A DNA stretch of 64,000 nucleotides from Hyalangium gracile. GTDB lineage: Bacteria; Myxococcota; Myxococcia; Myxococcales; Myxococcaceae. A program made the position numbers and the translations under genes. Shown in pieces: positions 39,701 through 46,323 of this stretch (its first letter is position 1; every line of letters starts with the position of its first letter). The notes under the pieces were generated by a model. That model was not told where the DNA came from. It made no database searches and saw only the letters and a list, made by a program, of their open reading frames with translations. The stretch is from the NCBI RefSeq assembly GCF_020103725.1, contig NZ_JAHXBG010000004.1, forward strand, positions 248,001 through 312,000, in the 5' to 3' direction.

Positions 39701-39967
39701 CTGGGTGGAGGGGCTCGCGGAGGCCACCGCCTGGGCCTCGCGGCTGGCGAGCCCGCCGGCCACGCTGCTGCCCAGGATGAGCACCTTGTTGGTGCTGTTG
39801 GCGTTATCGAGGGCGCTGCTCACGGTCTCGAGAGCCGGAGCGGGAGCGGACGCCCCCTGCTCCTGATTACAGGCGCTGGTCGCCAGGGTGACGACCACGA
39901 GTGAGGCTCCCCAGACACCATGGCTGACCCAGCGGCGGTGATTGTCGGTGAGAGGCGCTGTCTTCAT
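33800..39967 (-). CDS. giant fusion: Ig-like repeat lipoprotein with internal MYXO-CTERM tail joined to an OmpA-family protein
   Basis: 2055 aa. The N-terminus has a lipoprotein signal peptide (VVTLATSAC), a flavodoxin-like domain (~45-330) and a Cys-rich section with CGDGFVDASQGEECD. A HYR-like module and ten Ig-like DUF5011-type repeats of ~79 residues (each with LECGxxYxDPGATAxD) run to a final HYR module. Near residue 1450 comes GGHGCASAGG, a hydrophobic stretch and arginines, which is exactly a MYXO-CTERM sorting tail. Thirteen residues later is MRLLGLAVPLLGATTSAQP, a signal peptide (ATG at 35542). Then come a beta-barrel-like region, thrombospondin type 3 Ca-binding repeats and a C-terminal OmpA peptidoglycan-binding domain (FEFNKAVIQP, EGHTDDKG, NLSQRRAEAVR). 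No stop separates the parts. The start has AGAGGAGG directly upstream of the ATG. Two products or one are both possible. Confidence 0.8.
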   Translation of the reverse strand: MKTAPLTDNHRRWVSHGVWGASLVVVTLATSACNQEQGASAPAPALETVSSALDNANSTNKVLILGSSVAGGLASREAQAVASASPSTQIDVVTPEQWKDMTAQQFMEYRALIIGDAACQSGPAAFQAAVESRKQWGIIVDGDVALFATDPTNNETPELVENGIRYVLNSVQKRTGMYIALGCAYQHAPTPTPVTLLEPFGTFEVQGVPGCADSGHMFGMWNDLISRDLWDGLLTGNGCAARSVFTRYPDHDFSFAAIAMSSTATPIPGQRTYVDFLYEPEQETPFVGTPYLLVRGAEPQSAGCGLPETSPDETCDLGDALNGMPAVRGQQPGSTCSFSCHLHWCGDGFVDASQGEECDLGINNGRTGDARGEIGACTSFCRLPYRPPPPQPPHALCKDVTTFAETTCGVSASIDDGSYDPDGLLVGCTQTPASPYPIGTSTVTLTCVDQQGLSSSCTGEVRVLDRVVPTLVLHGSTAPSLECTQGGAYFDPGASANDLCDGPLEVERTGSVRAGVPARYPLHYKVTDAAGNSPAPKHRTVDVSDTLPPRINLNGLSQVALECGTHYTDPGATAMDLCSGDLTQALLRSGTVNPLAPGSYPLRYTVRDAAGHNAEPVNRLVTVADTLPPSITLNGPLHLQVECGAPGYEDPGATALDVCAGVLPAVPGSRANPNVPGSYTLRYSATDPSGNTAISAEERTVTVSDTLPPSLVLLGSATEGVECGTPYSDPGATAQDMCAGDLTDSIMTSGSVDIQTPGAYPLTYSVADGAGHSLSLLRTVTVTDTLSPSLVLLGPALQQLECGTPYSDPGATAQDTCAGDLTDSIMTSGSVDIQTPGTYPLTYSVADGAGHEISLLRTVTVSDTLPPSLVLLGPALQQLECGTHYSDPGATAQDMCAGDLADSIVTSGSVDIQTPGAYPLTYSVADGAGHSLSLLRTVTVRDTRPPLVTLTGPRDVRLECGDDAYTDPGATASDACAGALPAVPGAVANPDVPGSYSIPYSATDPSGNTGTSDTLRTVTVTDTLPPSLVLQGPAFQQLECGTPYDDPGATAQDVCAGDLTGSIVRTGAVDPRVPGSYTLGYSVADPSGHGSSVHRVVDIRDTLAPSIALKGPLALSFECGSNYVDPGAEAMDACAGDVSARILVTGAVNPGTEGTYTLSYSVTDPSGNLATAATGRTVTVTDTLAPALSINGPAHLTLECGSPYSDPGATAIDACAGDLTFHIVRSGSVDTSAPGSYAVHYSVSDPSGLTAELDRAVTVVDTQAPHISCPAPIVTEVLEASEATVTPGAAHATDTCDVAVPVSHPSQTRFPLGTTVLTYTATDGSGNTASCTSTITVLLILLPDTYIVSGPPEETKDTHARFEFAASKPQVTFECSLEGSDFEECSQSTAFHGLSEGPHQLLVRARDSLGNVDPTPASGTWTVVPLPIDWDRAVLGGGHGCASAGGNPLVTGLLGLVLALLGRSRRLPRRSPRTRMRLLGLAVPLLGATTSAQPQRLPAFEMERLSLNPSATGSLLLGTGELLPDGAYRLALTGHYENNPLVLVQDGQHLGAVVRYRATAHVSAAYGVQDKLEFGVQVPLLLRQRGDDLSARGLISPEGGPAMGTPMLTLRWKLLSERHEDPVDLSVGVQAGPELGRAEALARELRAIPSIMVGRRQGLLRAALDAGVLLRPRTILTPDANVQDELGYALRLGGVLATTGEGLRAETAVIAALPLRREGSSLEALAGLRVPLSASLEAYGLAGLGYGTAPGTPDFRLLLGMAYVRTPPVCIAGGRHTLEECPHLDDDEDGVSNGDDACPRQGGRVDEKGCPPEDSDSDGLEDRVDLCPLEPGLARFQGCPDQDLDGLQDTIDRCPNEPGPADHLGCPPKDSDEDGLLDEQDACPTVTGLPELNGCPPKDTDGDALPDDLDNCPCQPGPQDNEGCPETEKQLVGLRHDHISIKEAIHFEFNKAVIQPRSYPLLDQVARVLQEHPNLTSVSIEGHTDDKGPDAYNLNLSQRRAEAVREYLASKGVARERLEARGFGESRPVQSNATPEGRAANRRVEFMTRSADELP
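34170..34640 (-). repeat. thrombospondin type 3 repeat region (coding)
   Basis: A run of DxDxDGxxDxxDxCP-type repeats (for example DSDSDGLEDRVDLCP, DQDLDGLQDTIDRCP, DSDEDGLLDEQDACP) linking the barrel-like region to the OmpA domain. Such repeats bind calcium and act as stiff spacers. Confidence 0.85.
37140..37850 (-). repeat. three nearly identical 237-bp tandem repeats within the Ig-like region
   Basis: Ig-like repeats 4, 5 and 6 are almost identical at DNA level with a 237-bp (79-codon) period; for instance tgtaggtgagcggg recurs at 37201, 37438 and 37675. The other repeats are much more diverged, so these three expanded recently and copy number may vary between strains. Confidence 0.85.
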
Positions 39968-39981
39968 GCCTCCTCTTAAGA

Positions 39982-39996
39982 GCAACACCGGTGCCG
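39982..39996 (-). promoter_or_regulatory. sigma-54 promoter of the giant fusion gene
   Basis: Minus-strand GGCACCGGTGTTGC (39995-39982), GG-N10-GC. Predicted start about 39970, three bases before the ATG. The spacing to the start codon is nearly the same as at the pseudo-receiver gene. Confidence 0.78.
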
Positions 39997-40078
39997 AGCC
40001 CTGGCACCCGGCCACCCCCCGGAATCCCGTCACTTACGTGCGAGGGGGGCGGCATTCCGCAGCGGGGAGCGCGTGCGC

Positions 40079-40095
40079 TGCGGCGTCCTGCCACA
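40079..40095 (-). promoter_or_regulatory. enhancer-type dyad (UAS) of the giant fusion gene
   Basis: Minus-strand TGTGGCAGGACGCCGCA, centred about -117. It lies eight bases past the end of the upstream EBP gene; no second copy is seen at -196. Confidence 0.72.
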
Positions 40096-40102
40096 GCCCG
40101 CC

Positions 40103-41554
<1,452 letters not shown>

Positions 41555-41557
41555 GCC

Positions 41558-42443
41558 TCACCGTGCCGGACTCTCAGCGCCGGCTTCTCCTCTGCCACTG
41601 GATACCACGTCGAACAATCCGGGGTCCCGCCTCATCCGCGGAGAAAAGACAGACAGGGAGTGGGCGTGAAGCAAATCCGCCAGCCACGAGCGCATCCAGC
41701 CAGACAGCCAGGAGCGGCCCTGATCCGTGGTGGACGGTGAGCGAGGGGCCTCGGGCACGAGCGAGGGGTCGCTGGAGAGGCTCTGCAAGGTTTCCGCCTG
41801 CCGCAGGAGCGGCTCCATGGCTTCGGTGATGGAATTGCGCGTGCCTGGCAGCTTGGGGAGGATTCTCAGACACGGCTCCTTCCAGCCCATCATCTCCAGG
41901 AGCACGGGCAGTCCCTCTCGTCCCTCACCGCAGGCATGGGTGAGCTGGCCGAAGGTGAGGTGGAGCTCCGCGGTGTGCTCGCCGGCGCTCACCTCCAGCA
42001 CGTGGGTCTGCCGCTGCTCGAAGCAGTAGCGGAGGAACTCGACCAGCGTCACGCCGTGCCGCATGGCGTTGCTCGAGGCTCGCGACGCGTGGAGCTCCTG
42101 GCAACCCCGGGACGGGCGGCTCGAGGACAGCGGGCATGCAATCCCTCGCCCAGGCGCGAGGACATAGTGCAGGGGCTGCTGCGCGCCAGGGGCGCTGGCC
42201 AGGACGATGGGCAGCTCGAAGCCGTGGTCCATCAGGTAGGACAGGAAGTGGAAGCCATCCATCACCGGCATTCGCAGCTCGGAGAGCATCCGCTCCGCCT
42301 GCCCCCCCCCACGCCTTCCGCGCCGCCCTGCTTCCACGGTCGGTCATCTTCAGCGAGAGCTCGTCCTGGTGCAGATCGAAGCCACCTCGCATCCCGGCAT
42401 TCACCTGCACGTCGTCGGTCTCGGACAGCTGGAGGCAGTTCAT
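41558..42443 (-). CDS. DUF4388 protein with degenerate receiver, apparently frameshifted at a G9 tract
   Basis: From the ATG at 42443 (GAGGAG upstream, in the sigma-54 leader) the frame reads MNCLQLSETDDVQV... to a run of nine G (minus strand; 42310-42302). There it departs from the frame that continues as QAERMLSELRMPVMDGFHFLSYL, a receiver-like segment with Glu at the phospho-Asp position, then a DUF4388 domain (TLVEFLRYCFEQRQTHVLEV, LTFGQLTHACGEG) and a C-terminal helical part. Deleting one G would join them into one ~295-residue protein. The only start in the downstream frame is a GTG at 42337 without a ribosome-binding site. The first half of the receiver is not recognisable even after joining. 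Sequencing error, phase variation and true decay are all possible. Confidence 0.6.
42302..42310. repeat. homopolymer tract C9 (G9 on coding strand)
   Basis: Nine consecutive C on the plus strand at the point where the DUF4388 reading frame breaks. A one-base contraction would restore the frame. Confidence 0.9.
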
Positions 42444-42481
42444 CGTGGCGGCTCCTCGCGGTGTGTGCCCCTCTCCGTAGA

Positions 42482-42495
42482 GCAACTCCGGTGCC
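42482..42495 (-). promoter_or_regulatory. sigma-54 promoter of the DUF4388-EBP unit
   Basis: Minus-strand GGCACCGGAGTTGC, GG-N10-GC. Predicted start about 42470, giving a 27-base leader with the GAGGAG ribosome-binding site. Confidence 0.78.
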
Positions 42496-42581
42496 GCCGA
42501 CTGCTTGATGGCCAACCCCTTGGATCCTGGGCCTCTGGCCCGATCTCCCGGGTCCGAGGCGTCTTCCCCGGGTGGCATGGC

Positions 42582-42598
42582 TGCTGTTTTTTGCCACC
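42582..42598 (-). promoter_or_regulatory. enhancer-type dyad (UAS) of the DUF4388-EBP unit, weak
   Basis: Minus-strand GGTGGCAAAAAACAGCA, centred about -120. It is the weakest match of the set; position agrees with the others. Confidence 0.5.
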
Positions 42599-42660
42599 GC
42601 TGTTCCGGACAGCCAGGGGTATTCCGCTACGGACGCTCCGGGGCCGAGGCTCCGCGCCCC

Positions 42661-44652
42661 TCAGGCGATCTCGATGCGGTTGCGGCCGTTGGCCTTGGCT
42701 CGGTAGAGCCGCTCGTCGGCGCGCTTGACGAGCTCCTCCAGCTGGACGCCGTCGTCGGGGACCACGGCCAGGCCCGCGCTGAACGTCACCTGGAAGCGCT
42801 CGCCCTTGTCGCCCTCGAAGGTGTGCCGGGAGAGCTCGGCGGCGGTGCGTGCCAGGATGTCCCGGGCGTTCTGCGCGGACTCTCCCATGAGCGCGAGCAC
42901 GAACTCCTCGCCTCCCCAGCGACCTCGCACGTCCTCCTTGCGGAAGCGCGTGAGCAGCAGCCGTCCCAGCGTCGCCAGGACGCGGTCGCCGGCCAGGTGC
43001 CCGAACCGGTCGTTCACCTTCTTGAAGTGGTCCACGTCCAGCAGGCACAGCGCCAGCGGCTTGCGCCAGCGCTGGGTCTCGCCCAGCCGGGTGTGGAGCT
43101 GCTCCAGGAAGGGGCGGCGCATCAGCAGGCCGGTGAGCGCGTCCCGCTCCGCGCGCTCGCGCGCCAGGCGCCCGCGCTCCAGCCGCGCCTGGACCCGGGC
43201 CAGCAGCTCCTCGCGCATCACGGGCTTGGAGAGGTAGTCGTCCGCGCCCGCCCGGAAGGCCGCGACGCGGAACTCGTCCGCCACCAGTCCGGTATGCAGG
43301 AGGATGGGCAGCTCCTGCCAGGCGGGCATGGAGCGTACGATGCGGCACAGGTCCAACCCGCTCAGCCCCGGCATCTCCACGTCCATCAGCAGCAGGTCCG
43401 GGCGGTGCTCGGTGAGCGCCTCGAGCAGGCGGTAGGGGTCCGACAGGCTCACCACCTCGATGTGCTCGCTGGCCAGGGTGCGGGTGAGGGCGCGCAGCGC
43501 CAGCGGGTCGTCATCCAGCGCCAGCACGCGCGAGCGCTCGGGCCGCCGGGCCGCCACCATCCGCTCGACGGCGCCCATGAACTCCAGCGGGCTGAACGGC
43601 TGTGACAGGTACAGCGAGGCGCCCGCGTGGGCCGCCGCCACGCGGTGCTCCAGCGCGCCGTCCGAGGAGAAGAAGGTGAGGGGCAGGCCATTGTGGGCCC
43701 CGCTCTCGCCGCGCAGCTGCGCCGCCAGCTCGAAGCCGCCCTGGGGTGCCCCGGCATGCACGTGCAGCAGCACGCCATCCACCCAGTGCTGCTGCGCGAT
43801 GGTCATGGCGTCTTCCGCGCTGCGGGCGGGCAGCACGCGGACCAGGCGCTCACGGCCCATCCGCTCCACCTCCGCCAGCCAGCGCGGATCGTCATCCACC
43901 ACCAGCACCGTGCCGAGGACGCTGTGAGACGTCTCGTCCGGAGGCGAGGACAGCGTCGCGGCGGCCAGCAATTCCTGGAGCGCGGAGTGCACCGCGCCCC
44001 AGCTGCCGTCCCCGTCCCGGAGCTGGAGCAGCTGCTTCTCCACCTGTCCGGCCGCCAGGCTCACCTGGGCGAAGCCGTAGGAGCCCGCCGTGCCGTGGAG
44101 CTTGTGGGCCAGCTTGAGGCTCTCCTCCATCGCCTCGGGGACACCCAGCTGGGCCCGCTCCACCGCGTCCGCCAGCTCCTGGTGCTTCTCGCGCAGGCGC
44201 GCGCCGTACTCGGCGCTCAGCGCGGCGATGGCGGCGGCGAGGTCATCGTCCGCCACCGCCTCCGGCGTCTTCTGGTCCTTGGCGGCCAGCACCTGCTCCA
44301 CCCAGACGAGCAGCTCGTGCGGCGTGTAGGGCTTGTGGAGGATGCGGGCCACCCCCAGCTGCTTGGTGAGCAGCTCGTGGCTCTTGAGATCCCTCCAGAA
44401 GGCGGAGGCGAAGAGGATGGGCAGCTGGGGCAGGGTCTGCCGGACCTCCTGGATGTAGCTGGCGCCCGTCATGCCCGGCAGCTGTCCGTCCACGATGGCC
44501 GCGTCCACCGGCGTGTCGGCCAGGATGGAGCGGGCCTCGTGGGCACTGCGGGCGGACTTCACTTCGTAGCCCCGCTCGTGCAGGTACGTGGAGACGAGCG
44601 ACTGCAGATCCTCGTCGTCCTCGAGGAAGAGCAGGGTCCTCTTGCCAGTCAT
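42661..44652 (-). CDS. multi-receiver HPt GGDEF protein (diguanylate cyclase)
   Basis: 663 aa: REC1 (LLFLEDDEDLQS, phospho-Asp in AAIVDGQLPGMTG, Lys in LHKPY), HPt (LAHKLHGTAGSYGF), REC2 lacking its Asp (LLHVHAG), REC3 intact (LDDDPLALR, LLLMDVEMPGLSG, LSKPV) and a C-terminal GGDEF domain with DALTGLLMRRPF, LLDVDHFKKVNDRFGH and active-site RWGGEEFV. It should make c-di-GMP under phosphorelay control, with HPt and receivers in one chain. The ATG at 44652 begins MTGKRTLLFLEDDED; GGAAAGG lies upstream. It follows the CheY-like gene by 62 bases in the same sigma-54 unit. Confidence 0.9.
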   Translation of the reverse strand: MTGKRTLLFLEDDEDLQSLVSTYLHERGYEVKSARSAHEARSILADTPVDAAIVDGQLPGMTGASYIQEVRQTLPQLPILFASAFWRDLKSHELLTKQLGVARILHKPYTPHELLVWVEQVLAAKDQKTPEAVADDDLAAAIAALSAEYGARLREKHQELADAVERAQLGVPEAMEESLKLAHKLHGTAGSYGFAQVSLAAGQVEKQLLQLRDGDGSWGAVHSALQELLAAATLSSPPDETSHSVLGTVLVVDDDPRWLAEVERMGRERLVRVLPARSAEDAMTIAQQHWVDGVLLHVHAGAPQGGFELAAQLRGESGAHNGLPLTFFSSDGALEHRVAAAHAGASLYLSQPFSPLEFMGAVERMVAARRPERSRVLALDDDPLALRALTRTLASEHIEVVSLSDPYRLLEALTEHRPDLLLMDVEMPGLSGLDLCRIVRSMPAWQELPILLHTGLVADEFRVAAFRAGADDYLSKPVMREELLARVQARLERGRLARERAERDALTGLLMRRPFLEQLHTRLGETQRWRKPLALCLLDVDHFKKVNDRFGHLAGDRVLATLGRLLLTRFRKEDVRGRWGGEEFVLALMGESAQNARDILARTAAELSRHTFEGDKGERFQVTFSAGLAVVPDDGVQLEELVKRADERLYRAKANGRNRIEIA

Positions 44653-44714
44653 GAGGTGACCTTTCCTGAAGCCATCCCTGAAGCCATCCATGTCGCCATC
44701 GCCGGAGCCGCGGC

Positions 44715-45092
44715 TCAATCCGAGGGTAGCAGCCGCTTGATCTCCGAGGGCAGCGTCAGGGGATCGAATGGCTTGCCAATCACGCCAATCGCTCCCAGCT
44801 CCAGGTAGCGCGCCACCTCCTGCTTCTGGATCTTCGCCGTCATGAAGATGATGGGCAGGTTCGCGGTGGCTTCCTGGGCGCGCAGCTTGCCGAAGGTGGT
44901 CGGACCATCCAGCCCGGGCATCTGCACATCCAGCAGGATGAGGTCTGGCTGCTCGCTGGCGGCCTTCGTCACGGCCTCGGTCCCCGACGCGGCCAGTACC
45001 GTCTGCCAGCCCCCCACACGGCTGAGGCTGAGCTGCCCGATGGTGCGAATGTCATCCTCGTCATCCACCAGCAGCACCTTGCGAATCAACAT
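44715..45092 (-). CDS. CheY-like single-domain response regulator
   Basis: 125 aa, receiver only: VLLVDDEDDIR, phospho-Asp in LILLDVQMPGLDG, Thr in FMTAKI and Lys in IGKPFDP. There is no output domain, so it probably works as a phosphate shuttle or by binding a partner, plausibly the multi-receiver cyclase encoded next. The ATG at 45092 has GGAGG nine bases upstream; the longer frame runs through the leader. First gene of the sigma-54 unit. Confidence 0.92.
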   Translation of the reverse strand: MLIRKVLLVDDEDDIRTIGQLSLSRVGGWQTVLAASGTEAVTKAASEQPDLILLDVQMPGLDGPTTFGKLRAQEATANLPIIFMTAKIQKQEVARYLELGAIGVIGKPFDPLTLPSEIKRLLPSD

Positions 45093-45192
45093 GGCCCGTT
45101 TCCTCCACGTCGCGAGTGGGACTCCCCGAGGGAGCCTCGAGGGTGCTTCCACACCGCTGCAACTTTCCACTGGGCGACATTAGAGCTCCTAG

Positions 45193-45206
45193 GCAAGTTG
45201 GATGCC
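45193..45206 (-). promoter_or_regulatory. sigma-54 promoter of the CheY-like/GGDEF unit
   Basis: Minus-strand GGCATCCAACTTGC, GG-N10-GC. Predicted start about 45181, leader of ~89 bases. Confidence 0.72.
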
Positions 45207-45291
45207 GAGCCCCTCAAACCTGTCAAACCCTGGAAATGACTGGATGTCTGGGTGCGTCAAGGAGGGCGCCCGGGCAGTCAAGGGTGTGCAC

Positions 45292-45308
45292 TGGGGCAAT
45301 TTGCGACA
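45292..45308 (-). promoter_or_regulatory. enhancer-type dyad (UAS), proximal copy, CheY-like/GGDEF unit
   Basis: Minus-strand TGTCGCAAATTGCCCCA, centred about -119 from the predicted start. Confidence 0.72.
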
Positions 45309-45368
45309 TGGAGCGGAGGGAGGGGAATGCCTGTGATTTCAGGCGCATGGTCTCCCGGAGGTGGGGAG

Positions 45369-45385
45369 TGTGGCGTCTTGCCTCA
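45369..45385 (-). promoter_or_regulatory. enhancer-type dyad (UAS), distal copy, CheY-like/GGDEF unit
   Basis: Minus-strand TGAGGCAAGACGCCACA, centred about -196, exactly 77 bp from the proximal copy. The same 77-bp spacing is found upstream of the kinase-EBP operon at 58 kb. Confidence 0.72.
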
Positions 45386-45417
45386 GCAGGGGGGCAGGCA
45401 GGTGTGGCGCGGCGGGG

Positions 45418-46038
45418 CTACTCCCAGGATATTTCGAAGCGGCAGTCCAGGGGGCCCAGGGGCGTGCTCTGGACGGAGACGGCCTGCGGGTGGAGCAGCT
45501 CCATCGCCGTCCGGATGGCGCCCTCGTGGTACGTGGTCGGCATGAAGTCTCGCTTCATGTCGAGCAGGCAGCTCCGTGGCCCCGTCCACTGCACGGAGCG
45601 CTCGCCGTAGCTCACCGCCGTGCGGAAGAGGACGGGCAGGTTGGTCAGCAGCCGCCGCTCGTCCGTGCCCGAGAAGCTCAGGAATGTCCTGCCGGCCATG
45701 GAGGCCAGGAAGTCCTTCATCCCGCGCTGCCCCAGCTGGAAGAGCGCATCATCGAAGTCTTGCCGGCGGTAGCTGAGAGCTTGCGCGGCCGTGAAGGTGA
45801 GCCGGAGGAAGTCGAAGACGGAGTAGCTGAAGAAGTCGAAGAAGCGGGCCTGGCTGATCGTCGAGCGGCAGCGCCGCGCCGCCTCCTCGCCCGTGACGGT
45901 GCGCACCAGATCCAGCACGCCATTGAAGAACAGTCCGCGCACCGTGTCCGCCGCCGTCGCCCGGTCCAGCCGCTCCTTGAGGCTCAGCCTCGCCAGCGCT
46001 GGCATTGCCCTCTCCGCATTCAACCCAGACGTCATCAT
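45418..46038 (-). CDS. TIGR02265/DUF2378 family protein
   Basis: 206 aa beginning MMTSGLNAER. The pattern DTVRGLFFNGVLDLVRTVTG, FFDFFSYSVFDFLRLTFTAAQ, GQRGMKDFLASMAGRTFLSFSG and the closing PLDCRFEISWE identify the myxobacterial paralogous family TIGR02265 (DUF2378), about 180-200 residues, function unknown, possibly a small-molecule or haem-pocket-like fold. GGGAGG lies six bases before the first of two adjacent ATGs. It has its own sigma-54 promoter and is the last unit before the divergent hybrid kinase. Confidence 0.85.
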   Translation of the reverse strand: MMTSGLNAERAMPALARLSLKERLDRATAADTVRGLFFNGVLDLVRTVTGEEAARRCRSTISQARFFDFFSYSVFDFLRLTFTAAQALSYRRQDFDDALFQLGQRGMKDFLASMAGRTFLSFSGTDERRLLTNLPVLFRTAVSYGERSVQWTGPRSCLLDMKRDFMPTTYHEGAIRTAMELLHPQAVSVQSTPLGPLDCRFEISWE

Positions 46039-46078
46039 GATGGTCCTCCCAGCCACGCAAGCCATACGCCCTCCGAGA

Positions 46079-46093
46079 GCAACCGGGATGCCA
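46079..46093 (-). promoter_or_regulatory. sigma-54 promoter of the DUF2378 gene
   Basis: Minus-strand TGGCATCCCGGTTGC, GG-N10-GC, predicted start about 46067, 29-base leader. Confidence 0.82.
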
Positions 46094-46156
46094 CGGCGGG
46101 CGAGCGTCCATGCGGTTGGGATGTCGAGGCCTTGCCCGGTCCACGCCGCTCGCGGC

Positions 46157-46173
46157 TGTGGTGCCCTGCGACG
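46157..46173 (-). promoter_or_regulatory. enhancer-type dyad (UAS) of the DUF2378 gene
   Basis: Minus-strand CGTCGCAGGGCACCACA, centred about -98. It lies between divergent genes, but I see no -24/-12 element facing the plus-strand kinase. Confidence 0.62.
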
Positions 46174-46323
46174 GAGAGGAGCGGAACGCGTCAGACCCTG
46201 GCTGAAAGGGAAGCGCGCTCGACTTGTCCTCACCTCGCTGTTTCCATTATCACTTGCGGCATGAGGGGCGGCGTGCGCCCCGCTCCGACGCTTCTGTGTC
46301 TGCCTCAGGGGGCGAAGTTGAGG

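Noticed and set aside
35285-39904. 1539-codon plus-strand ORF opposite the giant fusion gene
   Set aside because: It is the antisense shadow of a GC-rich repeat gene: composition is His/Arg/Ala/Gly repeats, no ribosome-binding site, no family signal.
46174-46323. Sigma-54 promoter for the plus-strand BarA-like kinase
   Set aside because: TGGCTGAAAGGGAAGC near 46198 has GG-N11-GC spacing, one base too long. A weak TTGTCC-N17-TTATCA sigma-70-like pair is more plausible but unproven.
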